From GCA-002700125 sp964434385 (lineage in GTDB: Bacteria; Chloroflexota; Dehalococcoidia; Lucifugimonadales; Lucifugimonadaceae): a stretch of DNA of 64,000 nucleotides. Position numbers and translations under genes: made by a program. Every line of letters begins with the position of its first letter. Positions within the stretch are counted from its first letter, which is position 1. The stretch lies in contig CAYSUW010000004.1 of assembly GCA_964434385.1 (NCBI GenBank), positions 1-64,000 on the forward strand, in the 5' to 3' direction. Of the stretch, positions 15,835 through 25,531 are shown piece by piece. The notes under the pieces were generated by a model. It saw only the letters and a program-made list of their open reading frames with translations. It had not been told where the DNA came from and made no database searches.

Positions 15835-16650
15835 ATGGGAACTTTATTTATTGTAGCTACTCCTATAGGGAATCTAAAAGACATCACATATAGAGCTGTA
15901 GAAACACTAAATAAGGTTAATATAATACTCTCTGAAAACACTAGAATCTCAAAAATCTTATTAAGAAAATATGATATATCTACACGCTTAATTTCATATA
16001 ATGATCATAATCACAAGAAAAAAATCATTAATATTCTTAATCTTTTAAAAACATCTGATATAGCTTTAATTACAGATGCTGGAACTCCTGGCATAAGTGA
16101 TCCCGCATCCCAATTAGTATCTGAAGCTAGAAAAATGGGAATTGACATTAATACTATTCCTGGAGCATCTGCCTTATCAGCTGCAATATCAATTTCAGGA
16201 TTAAAATCTAATCAGTTCAGCTTTATTGGATTTGCTCCGAAAAAAAAATCACAAAGAAAAAAGATGTTCTTAAAAATTATACAAACTAACCCTATAGTTA
16301 TGTTTGAATCTCCTCATAGAATTATTGAATTAATAAAATCAATAGATGATATTTTTGCAGAATGTAATATCATATTGTTCAAAGAACTTACAAAAATTCA
16401 TGAATCTGTATATGTAGGAACTCCTACTGAAATTCTTGAAAAATTATCAAATCCTAAAGGTGAATACGTACTAATATTAGAGACCGGAGCAGAAAACTCC
16501 CAAAAAGATCCTCAGATTTTATCTCAAGAAATAAAAAAATTTATTCTACAAGGTTTAACTGGAAAAGATATTGTTAAAAAAATCTCTTCATCAAAGGGGT
16601 TACCTAAGAAAAAAATTTACGAATTATATTTAAAAGAAAAAAGACTTTGA
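15835..16650 (+). CDS. rsmI: 16S rRNA (cytidine-1402 2'-O)-methyltransferase
   Basis: A 271-aa SAM methyltransferase of the RsmI family that methylates C1402 in the decoding centre. The N-terminus (TLFIVATPIGNLKDITYRA), the SENTRIS loop, the TDAGTPGISDPA glycine loop and GASALSAAISISG are all family signatures. The C-terminal small domain ends in the KKIYELYL helix. It follows lipA by 9 bp and precedes metG by 27 bp, suggesting one transcript. Confidence 0.94.
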   Translation: MGTLFIVATPIGNLKDITYRAVETLNKVNIILSENTRISKILLRKYDISTRLISYNDHNHKKKIINILNLLKTSDIALITDAGTPGISDPASQLVSEARKMGIDINTIPGASALSAAISISGLKSNQFSFIGFAPKKKSQRKKMFLKIIQTNPIVMFESPHRIIELIKSIDDIFAECNIILFKELTKIHESVYVGTPTEILEKLSNPKGEYVLILETGAENSQKDPQILSQEIKKFILQGLTGKDIVKKISSSKGLPKKKIYELYLKEKRL

Positions 16651-16677
16651 ACATAAAAACTTAATAAGGAAATAATT

Positions 16678-18345
16678 TTGTCTGAAAAAATATTAGTTGC
16701 AGTAGCTTGGCCCTATGTAAATGGACCTCCTCATTTAGGTCATATAGCAGGTAACACTTTACCTGCAGATATTTTTGCTCGATTTCATAGAATGATAGGA
16801 AACGAAGTATTGATGGTGTCTGGAAGTGACCAACATGGAACACCTGTAGCTCTAAAAGCAAAAGAAGAAAATGTACATCCAAGTAAAATAGCTGAAAAAT
16901 ATCATTCTATATGGAATGAAATGAACAATAAAATGGGTTTCACTTTTGATCTTTATACCAAAACAGGAACTGAAAATCACAAAATAGTTGTACAAGAATT
17001 ATTTTTGAAAATCAAAGAAAATGGATTCCTAACTGAAAAAGAATCCAAGCAACCATATTCAGACTCCTTGAAAATGTTCATGTCAGACAGATATGTTTTA
17101 GGTACTTGTAAAACATGTAAAAATGAAGCTAGAGGTGATCAGTGTGAAACATGTAATATTACTCTAGATCCCAAAGATTTAGAAAACATTAGATCCGCTA
17201 TAGATGGATCCCCTTTAACTTTTAAGAAAACAACACATATGTATCTAGAACTTTCCAAATTTCAAAAAAAACTTAAAAATTGGGTAGAAAATCAAAATCA
17301 TTGGAGGCTTTCAGTAAGAAACCATACTCTTGGAATGATAGAAAGGGGACTTATAGACAGAGCTATCACAAGAGATATCGAATGGGGAATTCCTGTACCA
17401 TTACCCAAATATGAAAACAAGAGAATATATGTATGGTTTGAAGCTGTTACAGGATATTTATCTGCATCAATAGAATGGTCAAAATCAGAAAAGAATAATT
17501 CATGTGATCAGAATGCTTGGAAAACATGGTGGGAAAATCCAAAAGCAAAACATTATTATTTCCAAGGAAAAGACAATGTCCCATTTCATACAATTATTTG
17601 GCCTACAATGTTAATGGCCTCAGGTAACAAGAACCTTCCTTATGATGTTGCAGCAAACGAGTACCTAAATTTTGGAGGAAAACAATTCTCAAAAAGTAAA
17701 AAATGGGCTGTGTGGCTACCTGATTTCCTAGAATCATACGATCCGGATCCATTAAGATATCATCTTACATCAATAATGCCTGAAACATCTGATTCTGATT
17801 TTACTTGGCAATCTTATTTAGATGCGAACAATAATGAATTAGTTGCAACTTTGGGAAATTTCATTCATAGAGTTTTAAGCATGACTTACAATAATTTTGA
17901 AGGAAAAGTTCCTAATACTAAAGAACAAAATCCTGAATCAATAGCTATATTGAAAAAATGTAAGAAATATATGGATAAAACAAAAAAATTCTTGGAAAAA
18001 AGAGAATTCAGGAATGGACTTAAATCAGTAATGTCATTAGCCCAAGAAGGAAATAAATATATTGACTCAAAAGCTCCTTGGAAACAAATGAAAGAAAATA
18101 AAAATGATGCTGCCTTAACATTAAATACTGCATTAACAATCATTTCTAATCTGAGAATTATTATGAATCCCTTTTTGCCTTTCTCTTCAAAAAAACTAGC
18201 CCCATTTATTGGAGAGGATCCTGATAAAAAAATTATCTGGGAATTCAAAGAAATTAAACCTAATACTCCTTTAAAGAAACCAATACCTTTATTCAAAAAA
18301 CTTGATGATGATATTGTTGAAAAAGAAGAGGCAAAATTAATTTAA
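16678..18345 (+). CDS. metG: Methionyl-tRNA synthetase
   Basis: A 555-aa class I synthetase that charges tRNA-Met. The start is TTG with AAGGA 9 nt upstream and gives the standard opening. HIGH motif His19-Leu-Gly-His22; zinc-binding CKTC...CETC knuckle near residues 144-158; KMSKS counterpart FSKSK near 338-342; anticodon-binding helices follow with WEHE-like DFTWQ. It has no C-terminal tRNA-binding (Trbp111) domain, which is the short form. Member of the lipA-rsmI-metG-polyprenyl synthase-nth run. Confidence 0.94.
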   Translation: MSEKILVAVAWPYVNGPPHLGHIAGNTLPADIFARFHRMIGNEVLMVSGSDQHGTPVALKAKEENVHPSKIAEKYHSIWNEMNNKMGFTFDLYTKTGTENHKIVVQELFLKIKENGFLTEKESKQPYSDSLKMFMSDRYVLGTCKTCKNEARGDQCETCNITLDPKDLENIRSAIDGSPLTFKKTTHMYLELSKFQKKLKNWVENQNHWRLSVRNHTLGMIERGLIDRAITRDIEWGIPVPLPKYENKRIYVWFEAVTGYLSASIEWSKSEKNNSCDQNAWKTWWENPKAKHYYFQGKDNVPFHTIIWPTMLMASGNKNLPYDVAANEYLNFGGKQFSKSKKWAVWLPDFLESYDPDPLRYHLTSIMPETSDSDFTWQSYLDANNNELVATLGNFIHRVLSMTYNNFEGKVPNTKEQNPESIAILKKCKKYMDKTKKFLEKREFRNGLKSVMSLAQEGNKYIDSKAPWKQMKENKNDAALTLNTALTIISNLRIIMNPFLPFSSKKLAPFIGEDPDKKIIWEFKEIKPNTPLKKPIPLFKKLDDDIVEKEEAKLI

Positions 18346-18356
18346 ATGGAGTCGAT

Positions 18357-19358
18357 GTGAGAAATTACAATTCCATGAAATCTAATGTTATAGAAAAAGA
18401 ATTAACTATAGTTTTAAATAACATGATTGAAGTTGCGGAAAAAGAAAATACTTATTCTAAAGAAATTTCAAAAATATTATTACAACTTTTTTCAAATTCA
18501 GGCAAAAAAATTCGACCTACAATAACTCTTCTATCATCAAATCTTTGGGGGGAGCCTGAAAATCAAAACAATATTAATATAGCTACAGCGGTAGAATTAC
18601 TCCATGTCGCAACTCTTCTACATGATGATACTGTAGACAAAGCTGAAAGTAGAAGAGGAAAACAAACGCCAAGTAGTTTATGGGGCAAAGAAGTTGCAGT
18701 CCTCCTTGGAGATTATATTTTTGCTTCTTCTGCAATTTTTGTCTCTAAGTTACCTGCAACAGAAAGAAATGGAACAATTGGAACTAAATTTGCTAATACA
18801 ATTGTTGAATTAAGTAGAGGAGAATTAACCGAATTTCTTGAAAGAGGCATTTCAAAAATTAATAAAAAAACTTATTTTGACAGAATATATAATAAAACTG
18901 GATCCCTTTTTAAAACTGCTGCTTTTAGTGGAGCACTTTGTGGAAAAGCAACCGAAACTCAAGCTAATATTATGGGAGACTTCGGATACAACATTGGAAT
19001 GGCTTTTCAGATACAAGATGACATAATAGATTTTGCTTCTCAATCAATAATCACTGGAAAACCTTCTATAAAAGATCTATCAGAAGGGATAGTAACTCTT
19101 CCATCAATAATCTTTATGAAAGACAACCCTTCAGATAACCCATTAATAGATTTTTTAAATGATTTTCCACAACTTTCAATAGAAAAATATAAAAAAGCAA
19201 CTGAATCTATATTAAATTCAGATTCAATAAAAAAATCGAAATTAATAGTAAATAAATTTATTAATAAAGCTCTTGAGAATTTAAAATCAACCCCAAATTC
19301 TAAATATAAAAATTCATTAATTGAACTAATTCAAAATATTCATGACAGAGAAAAATAA
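18357..19358 (+). CDS. Polyprenyl (geranylgeranyl/longer-chain) diphosphate synthase
   Basis: A 333-aa trans-isoprenyl diphosphate synthase. The first aspartate-rich motif is LLHDDTVD, the second QIQDDIID, and the GKKIRP and KTGSLF motifs bind the allylic and homoallylic substrates. The residue just before the first motif is bulky His/Leu rather than aromatic, which usually permits a long product (quinone side chain or lipid precursor), but chain length is not certain. Start is GTG at 18357 with GGAG 5 nt upstream. It overlaps nth by 17 nt. Confidence 0.88.
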   Translation: MRNYNSMKSNVIEKELTIVLNNMIEVAEKENTYSKEISKILLQLFSNSGKKIRPTITLLSSNLWGEPENQNNINIATAVELLHVATLLHDDTVDKAESRRGKQTPSSLWGKEVAVLLGDYIFASSAIFVSKLPATERNGTIGTKFANTIVELSRGELTEFLERGISKINKKTYFDRIYNKTGSLFKTAAFSGALCGKATETQANIMGDFGYNIGMAFQIQDDIIDFASQSIITGKPSIKDLSEGIVTLPSIIFMKDNPSDNPLIDFLNDFPQLSIEKYKKATESILNSDSIKKSKLIVNKFINKALENLKSTPNSKYKNSLIELIQNIHDREK

Positions 19359-20010
19359 AGAAATTATCTCTAAAATAAAAAATATCATTACTAACCTCTC
19401 TAAAGTTTACGGACCCCCAATATGGAAGCCTAGATTAAAACCTATGGATGAGCTGATTTTTACTGTTTTAACTCAAAATACTTCAGATTTAAATGCAGAA
19501 AAAGCTTTCTTAAAACTCAAAACCTTAGGTTCATGGGAAGAGATATTAAAAACATCAGATCTAAAAATCGCTAAATTAATAAAATCTGGTGGCATGTCTA
19601 ACATCAAATCAAAAAGAATTCTAGGAATTCTTCAAGAAATAAAAAAAAGGAAAAATAAACTAGACATATCATTTCTATCAAAATTAAGTTTAGATGATGC
19701 TAGACGTTGGTTAACAAGTATAGAAGGAATTGGACCTAAAACTGCATCTGTTCTGCTTTCTTTCTCATTTAATATGCCTGCAATACCTGTAGATACTCAC
19801 ATTCATAGAGTATCTAAGAGACTGAATCTCATAACAAAAAAAACTAGTGCTGAAGATGCTCATTACATCCTAGAAAAATTAGTTGAAGATAAAAATAAAT
19901 ATTCTTTTCATGTACTTTTAATAAATCATGGAAGAAAAAAATGCTTCGCTAGAAATCCTAAATGTGACGAATGTAGCATAAATAAAATTTGCAACTATAA
20001 AAAACTATAG
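19342..20010 (+). CDS. nth: Endonuclease III (base-excision DNA glycosylase/AP lyase)
   Basis: A 222-aa DNA repair enzyme removing oxidised pyrimidines. The helix-hairpin-helix IEGIGPKTAS holds the catalytic Lys near residue 133 and PVDTHIHR the catalytic Asp near 152. The C-terminal [4Fe-4S] loop Cys-x6-Cys-x2-Cys-x5-Cys is complete (CFARNPKCDECSINKIC). The start lies inside the end of the polyprenyl synthase gene, so expression is coupled. Confidence 0.94.
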   Translation: MTEKNKEIISKIKNIITNLSKVYGPPIWKPRLKPMDELIFTVLTQNTSDLNAEKAFLKLKTLGSWEEILKTSDLKIAKLIKSGGMSNIKSKRILGILQEIKKRKNKLDISFLSKLSLDDARRWLTSIEGIGPKTASVLLSFSFNMPAIPVDTHIHRVSKRLNLITKKTSAEDAHYILEKLVEDKNKYSFHVLLINHGRKKCFARNPKCDECSINKICNYKKL

Positions 20011-20069
20011 GACAAAACAACTTAGAACTGTTAGGATGTTCATCTAAAAACATACCAATCAAAAAAATT

Positions 20070-21122
20070 ATGCTAAAAATAGGGATTTTAAATGTAACTG
20101 GATATGGTGGTTCTGAATTGGTAAGAATCCTACATAATCATCCTGAGGTACAACTAAAAAGTATTACAGGAAGAAGTAGTGCTGGGAAAAAAATTGGAGA
20201 AGTATTCCCTCATTTAAATGATTATCAATTAACTATAAAGACTGAAATTTCTGAAGAAGTAGATCTTGTTTTTTCAGCTCTACCTCATAAAGCTAGTGCA
20301 GAAGTTTTAGGCCCCTTGATAAAATCTGGCATAAGATGCATAGACTTTAGTGCTGATTTCAGACTTCCTATTGATTTATACGAATCTATATATCAAGTGA
20401 AACATCCTTACCCTGAATTATTGAAAAATTTCACATACGGGCTTCCTGAACTTTTCAAAGAAGAAATAAAGCAAGCTGATAATATAGCAAATCCAGGGTG
20501 TTTTCCAACAGGAGCATTAATACCTTTATCTCAATTTTTCAAAGAAGCCAATGCTAAAGGAAAATATACTGTGATCATTGATTCAAAAACAGGAATTTCA
20601 GGGGCAGGGAGATCAACAAAAATAGATTTCAATTTTTCTGAAATAAATGATAATTTCTCAGCTTATGGCTTAGAAGGACATAGGCATCAACCAGAAATTA
20701 ATTATCATCTGTCACGTTATCTAAAAAATAACAGAAAAGATGAAGAAGAATCTAATGCTCCTCAAAATATAATTTTTACACCACATCTTTCACCAATGGT
20801 CAGAGGAATATTCACTACATGCTATGTAGTTTATTCTGACAATCAGAATGTTAAAATTAATAAAAAGAACACTATATTTACTAAATGGCTAAATAATTCT
20901 CCTAATGTGAAAGATGTAAGAGGAACAAATAATTGTTTGATGTATTTCGATGAACCAAATTCAACTAAAATGAGATCAAAAGAAAATGATAATGTCTATA
21001 GAATGATTTCTGTAATAGATAACCTTGTAAAAGGTGCAGCAGGTCAAGCTGTACACAATATGAACTTAATGTACGGTTTTCCTGAAAAAATGGGATTAGA
21101 CAATATTGCAATCTATCCTTAA
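20070..21122 (+). CDS. argC: N-acetyl-gamma-glutamyl-phosphate reductase
   Basis: A 350-aa NADP-dependent reductase, third step of arginine synthesis. The N-terminal Rossmann segment GILNVTGYGGSELVRIL, the catalytic cysteine in NPGCFPTG (about residue 145) and the GHRHQPEI histidine motif are intact. It stands alone on the plus strand, about 6.8 kb from the argJBDGH operon on the minus strand, and is followed by tRNA-Glu. Confidence 0.94.
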   Translation: MLKIGILNVTGYGGSELVRILHNHPEVQLKSITGRSSAGKKIGEVFPHLNDYQLTIKTEISEEVDLVFSALPHKASAEVLGPLIKSGIRCIDFSADFRLPIDLYESIYQVKHPYPELLKNFTYGLPELFKEEIKQADNIANPGCFPTGALIPLSQFFKEANAKGKYTVIIDSKTGISGAGRSTKIDFNFSEINDNFSAYGLEGHRHQPEINYHLSRYLKNNRKDEEESNAPQNIIFTPHLSPMVRGIFTTCYVVYSDNQNVKINKKNTIFTKWLNNSPNVKDVRGTNNCLMYFDEPNSTKMRSKENDNVYRMISVIDNLVKGAAGQAVHNMNLMYGFPEKMGLDNIAIYP

Positions 21123-21143
21123 TATATTTGGATATGAAAATTC

Positions 21144-21220
21144 GCCCCGTTGGTGTAGTGGCCTAACACGCTGCCCTTTCAAGGCAGAGATCACGAGTTC
21201 GAATCTCGTACGGGGTACCA
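21144..21220 (+). tRNA. tRNA-Glu (anticodon UUC)
   Basis: Complete cloverleaf: acceptor GCCCCGT pairs with ACGGGGT (21210-21216, with a G1-U72 wobble), D-arm GTG/CAC with loop TAGTGGCCTAA, anticodon stem CTGCC/GGCAG enclosing CTTTCAA (anticodon UUC), T-arm ACGAG-TTCGAAT-CTCGT, discriminator A at 21217 and CCA encoded at 21218-21220. It lies between argC and the amidohydrolase gene, whose ATG is only 10 bp beyond the CCA, so that gene may be read through the tRNA. Confidence 0.96.
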
Positions 21221-21230
21221 AAATAAAAAA

Positions 21231-22118
21231 ATGATAGTAGATGTTCATACACATATTCCGACTCATGAAAATGAAGTTCCTGATTCTGAAATAAAATTAG
21301 ATACTTCTATGAAATCAGGCATTACTACTAAATTAACTAATTCAGTAAGAGATTATCTAGAATCATTTAAGAATGTTGATAAAACCTTCGTTTTTGGTAT
21401 CGCTCCAAGACCTTGGAAACCAAAAGATCTAGTACTAGGAAACTCAGTTGGATGGCCTAAGAATTTTAATCATAATGATATTGCATATAAATTATCAACT
21501 TATAATCCTGAAAAAATTATTCCATTCATGTCTTTACATCCATTAGATCCTAAGATTAACGATGAATACGACAGATGCGTTGAAGATTTAGGCTGTAAAG
21601 GGATTAAATTAGGTCCTAATTATCAAGATTTTCCTCCTGATTGTGAAAATGCTTTCAAATTATATTCAAGACTTGAACATGACTCTTTACCTATAGTTTT
21701 TCATCAAGGCACTTCTCCGCTTTCACATGCACCTTTAATGTATGCTAGCCCTCAATATATTGATAAAATTGCTATGGCTTTTCCAAAATTAAAAATTATT
21801 CTTGCTCATTTAGCTCATCCATGGCAAGTTGATGCTCTGGCAGTAGTAAGAAAACATGAAAATGTTTGGGCTGATGTTTCAGCTCAATTTTATAGACCAT
21901 GGTCTTTCTGGAATGGAATGAGACTTTTTTACGAATGGGGAGTAACAGAAAAGATTTTTTTTGGCTCCGATTGGCCAATCACAACACCTAATGAAACTAT
22001 TGAAGGACTACTAAGTCTTGAAAAATTTGCAATTGATCATCATCTCCCCAAAATTCCAGACTCTGAAATTCAAGGAATAATTAACAGGAATGCCATTGAA
22101 TTATTAAAAATGTCCTAA
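21231..22118 (+). CDS. Amidohydrolase-2 family metal-dependent hydrolase/decarboxylase
   Basis: A 295-aa TIM-barrel protein of the amidohydrolase-2 group (ACMS decarboxylase, gamma-resorcylate decarboxylase and 2-pyrone-4,6-dicarboxylate lactonase relatives). The metal-binding DVHTHIP (3-9), the VFHQGT histidine near 163, the ILAHLAHPW histidine near 188 and the catalytic aspartate in FFGSDWPITTP near 244 are present. Substrate unknown. Its stop interlocks with that of recG in a CTAA. Confidence 0.82.
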   Translation: MIVDVHTHIPTHENEVPDSEIKLDTSMKSGITTKLTNSVRDYLESFKNVDKTFVFGIAPRPWKPKDLVLGNSVGWPKNFNHNDIAYKLSTYNPEKIIPFMSLHPLDPKINDEYDRCVEDLGCKGIKLGPNYQDFPPDCENAFKLYSRLEHDSLPIVFHQGTSPLSHAPLMYASPQYIDKIAMAFPKLKIILAHLAHPWQVDALAVVRKHENVWADVSAQFYRPWSFWNGMRLFYEWGVTEKIFFGSDWPITTPNETIEGLLSLEKFAIDHHLPKIPDSEIQGIINRNAIELLKMS

Positions 22119-24580
22119 GATACACTTAATTGTCTTTCTTCAAAATTCTTCAATAGTTCTTTTTTTAAATTTTTATAAGCATCATCAGACAAAGTAGGAT
22201 CTTTCAGAAAAATTTCTTTAGCTTGATTTCGAGCATTTTCGAGCATTTCCAAATCTGTAAGAGAAGCAAATCTAAAGCCTTCAACTCCACTTTGCCTAGT
22301 TCCAATATAATCTCCAGGACCCCTTATTCTTAAATCTTGATCTGCTAAATGAAATCCATCATTATGTTTTTCAAAAATTTTAAGTCTTTCTATTGCTTGA
22401 TCAGAAACAAAATCTGAAAATGTGAAACAGTTACCCTGAATTTTCCCTCTTCCTACTCTTCCTCTAAGTTGATGTAATTGAGATAATCCAAATCTTTCAG
22501 AACTTTGAATAATTATGCTACTAGCATTAGGAATATCTATTCCTACTTCAATAACTTGAGTAGATACAAGAATATCAATATTTTTATTACTAAATTCATA
22601 CATTATTTTACTTTTCTCTATCAAATCCATTTCTCCATGCAATAAACCAATTCTAAATTCAGGGAAAATTTCATCTTTTAATTTTGAAAATTCTGTTAAT
22701 ACAGATCTGCCTCTTACTTGTTCAGATTCATGAATTAAAGGACATACAACAAAACATTGGAAGCCTTTGACTATCTCATCTCTTATTACATCAAAAGCAT
22801 ACTTTTTAGATTCTTCATCTCCACACCATTTCGTTATTACAGGTTTTCTGCCTGGTGGAATCTCTAACAATGTACTAAGTTCTAAATCACCATAAAGAGT
22901 TAATGCTAAACTTCTAGGAATTGGTGTAGCTGACATAGAAAGAAGATGAGGAGTGTTTTTTGTTCTCAACAATGCATCTCTTTGATCTACTCCAAATCTA
23001 TGCTGTTCATCAATAACAACTAAAGATAAGGCAGGAAAATTAATCTTTTCCTGTATCAAGGTATGAGTTCCAATAATAATATCTATTTGATGTTTTCTAA
23101 TTAATGTTTGAGTTAATAATTTTGATTTAGGCTTTAAGCTACCAATAAGTAGTCCAACTTTTATTGTTATACCTTCAAATCCAGGAACTTTAATATGAAT
23201 AACATTATCCAACCCTGTGTCTAGTTCTTGGTCTTCAAATTCTTTCTTTATATTTAAAAAATGCTGTTCAGCTAATATCTCTGTTGGTACCATTAATGCA
23301 CCTTGGTATCCACACTTAGCTGTAGCTATAAGGGATGTTAATGCTACAATAGTTTTCCCGCTTCCAACTTCTCCCTGAAGTAGTCTACCCATAGGTTTCT
23401 TGGAATTCAAGTCATTCATTATTTCATTAATTGCTTTTAATTGATCTTTAGTCAATTGAAATTCTAATCTCGAAAAGAAAGTATCTAAAGAATTATCATT
23501 TAAAGAAATTGAATTAGCATAAGAAGATATTTCCCTCTTAGATTTTCTTCTAAGAACATTTAATTGATTCAAAAATAATTCATCAAAAGACAACCTTTTT
23601 TTAGCATTGAAAAATGTATCTATATTTCTTGGCAAATGCATATCTTTAATAGCTATTTGAAGTTCTACTAAATGAAATTTGTTTCTTATTCCTATTGGAA
23701 GAAATTCTTCAATTAGAGGAATCCCTTTATCTAAAGATTTTGCTACTGCATTTCTAATCGTTCTCTGTGCCAAATCACTGTTAGATGGATAAACAGGTAA
23801 TAAGTTACCTGCATGAATTAAATTTTCTCTCTTAGGAAAACCTGAAGTGAGTAATTCATACTCTGGGTTATCCATAGTAAGTTTTTTTCCAATACTTCCT
23901 ATCTTTCCACTCAATACAATCCAGTTACTTATCTTAAATTGTTTAGACAAATAAGGTTGCCCAAACCAGGTAATTTGAATATTTCCAGTACCATCACTAA
24001 CAATTGCTTTAGTGGATTTTAATTTAAAATTTCCATCTGCTTTGATAGAAACAAACTGAGCTATTATTGTAGTTTCTTGATTGATAATTGAATTATTTAT
24101 TTTGGAAACAGAAGAATAATCAATATGTTTTCTAGGAAAATACATTAATAAATCTTTTAGAGTACAAATATTCAATGTTTTTAATTTCCTTCTTCCAATC
24201 GAATGTATAAATTTTAAATCTGAAAGAGGAGTATTTAGAGTAAGTTGACTGGGAATTTGATTTTTAATTTGAGTATTTTTCCTTTTCAACCTACCTTGAT
24301 TCTTTTTAGAGTAATTTGATATTAAATTTCTATCCTTAGAATATTTTTCTTCAACCTTATCAGCCCAACTTTTCCTCATTTCTGGAGACAATCTAAAATA
24401 TGAAGAATTTTTAATAGGGGACAACTTCAAACAAGATTCTAAAGATTTTTTATGAATTCTAATAAATTCATCTAATCCACCCGTGACTGCCCTATTAGAA
24501 TAAGAATTAAGTTTCTCTAAACCAAGAATACGAATTAATAGATTTATCGATTTGTTGTTATGGTCTATAGAAGATTCCAT
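22115..24580 (-). CDS. recG: ATP-dependent DNA helicase RecG
   Basis: An 821-aa superfamily 2 helicase that reverses stalled forks and processes Holliday junctions. An N-terminal extension of about 110 residues precedes the wedge/OB domain (about 115-310). Helicase motifs: I GEVGSGKT, II DEQH, III SATPIPRSLALTLYGD, VI RLHQLRGRVGRG. The C-terminal TRG region (GTRQSGVEGFRFASL) is intact. It is the last gene of the long minus-strand run that includes fakA and fakB, 33 bp after fakB. Confidence 0.95.
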   Translation of the reverse strand: MESSIDHNNKSINLLIRILGLEKLNSYSNRAVTGGLDEFIRIHKKSLESCLKLSPIKNSSYFRLSPEMRKSWADKVEEKYSKDRNLISNYSKKNQGRLKRKNTQIKNQIPSQLTLNTPLSDLKFIHSIGRRKLKTLNICTLKDLLMYFPRKHIDYSSVSKINNSIINQETTIIAQFVSIKADGNFKLKSTKAIVSDGTGNIQITWFGQPYLSKQFKISNWIVLSGKIGSIGKKLTMDNPEYELLTSGFPKRENLIHAGNLLPVYPSNSDLAQRTIRNAVAKSLDKGIPLIEEFLPIGIRNKFHLVELQIAIKDMHLPRNIDTFFNAKKRLSFDELFLNQLNVLRRKSKREISSYANSISLNDNSLDTFFSRLEFQLTKDQLKAINEIMNDLNSKKPMGRLLQGEVGSGKTIVALTSLIATAKCGYQGALMVPTEILAEQHFLNIKKEFEDQELDTGLDNVIHIKVPGFEGITIKVGLLIGSLKPKSKLLTQTLIRKHQIDIIIGTHTLIQEKINFPALSLVVIDEQHRFGVDQRDALLRTKNTPHLLSMSATPIPRSLALTLYGDLELSTLLEIPPGRKPVITKWCGDEESKKYAFDVIRDEIVKGFQCFVVCPLIHESEQVRGRSVLTEFSKLKDEIFPEFRIGLLHGEMDLIEKSKIMYEFSNKNIDILVSTQVIEVGIDIPNASSIIIQSSERFGLSQLHQLRGRVGRGKIQGNCFTFSDFVSDQAIERLKIFEKHNDGFHLADQDLRIRGPGDYIGTRQSGVEGFRFASLTDLEMLENARNQAKEIFLKDPTLSDDAYKNLKKELLKNFEERQLSVS

Positions 24581-24613
24581 TAAAAAATAAATTTAAACGG
24601 AAAAATTATAAAT

Positions 24614-25492
24614 TTATTCCTCTTCCTCTTCATCTTCTTCATCATCAGAAGGAGGATCGCCAATAAACATCACTCCAACTGCACCTGGACCTAGGTGAGC
24701 TCCTAATGCAGGACCAAACTGTGATCTTAAGATTTCACCATCATATTTATGATCTGCTAAAGAACTAGCTAATGCTCTTGCATCAAAACCTTGAGTTGTA
24801 TGCAAAACAGCCATATTTTTAAGATTTACAAAACCTTCAGCAGCATCTCGAATCTGAGATAAAGCTCTCAACATAGTTCTTGGTTTAGCCCAAGTCTCAA
24901 CTAGACCATCAACATTCGTTAAAATAGGCTTAACATTTAGAATCCCACCAAAAAGTGCAGCAGCACCATTTATTCTGCCACCTTTTTTCAGATATTCCAA
25001 AGTACTTACAGCAACGAATATTTTTCCTTTTCCTGATAACTCGTAAGCATAATTTACAGCATCTTCTGCTTTCATTCCTGCCTTGACTGACTTAGCAATT
25101 TCTAAAGCTATCAATCCAGTCCCCATACTTACACTTAAAGTATCTATAACTGAAATATTACATTTGGAATTTCCTACTTCTTTAGCTGCTTGTTCAGCAG
25201 AATTGAATGTACCACTTAATTTGGATGAGATATGAATAGAAATTATAGAATCATGTTTTTTAGCTAAATTACTATAAATATCTATAAAATCTCCAACTGC
25301 TGGTTGGGATGTGGTAGGAAACTCTTTAGAATTTTGCAATCTTTCATAAAAATCATCAGCCGATAAATCGACATTCTCTTTGAAAGATTCATCTCCAAAA
25401 TTCACTATAACAGGAACTTCAGTTATATTATTCTTTTTTAAAAGATCCGCAGGTATATCTGCTGCACTATCAGTAACAATTGCTATAGACAC
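24614..25492 (-). CDS. fakB: DegV family fatty-acid-binding protein (FakB-like)
   Basis: A 292-aa DegV protein that presents a bound fatty acid to FakA for phosphorylation. The opening IVTDSAADIP, the TSQPAVGDF loop, SSKLSGTFNSA and the LEYLKKGGRI motif are family hallmarks. Start is GTG with AAGGAG 6 nt upstream. Odd: the protein ends with an acidic tail of about a dozen Asp/Glu residues after GDPPS, not usual for DegV proteins. It lies directly downstream of fakA (39 bp), supporting a FakAB pair. Confidence 0.9.
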   Translation of the reverse strand: MSIAIVTDSAADIPADLLKKNNITEVPVIVNFGDESFKENVDLSADDFYERLQNSKEFPTTSQPAVGDFIDIYSNLAKKHDSIISIHISSKLSGTFNSAEQAAKEVGNSKCNISVIDTLSVSMGTGLIALEIAKSVKAGMKAEDAVNYAYELSGKGKIFVAVSTLEYLKKGGRINGAAALFGGILNVKPILTNVDGLVETWAKPRTMLRALSQIRDAAEGFVNLKNMAVLHTTQGFDARALASSLADHKYDGEILRSQFGPALGAHLGPGAVGVMFIGDPPSDDEEDEEEEE

Positions 25493-25531
25493 TTCTATCT
25501 CCTTAAAATCATATTATTCTAGAATATCAAT

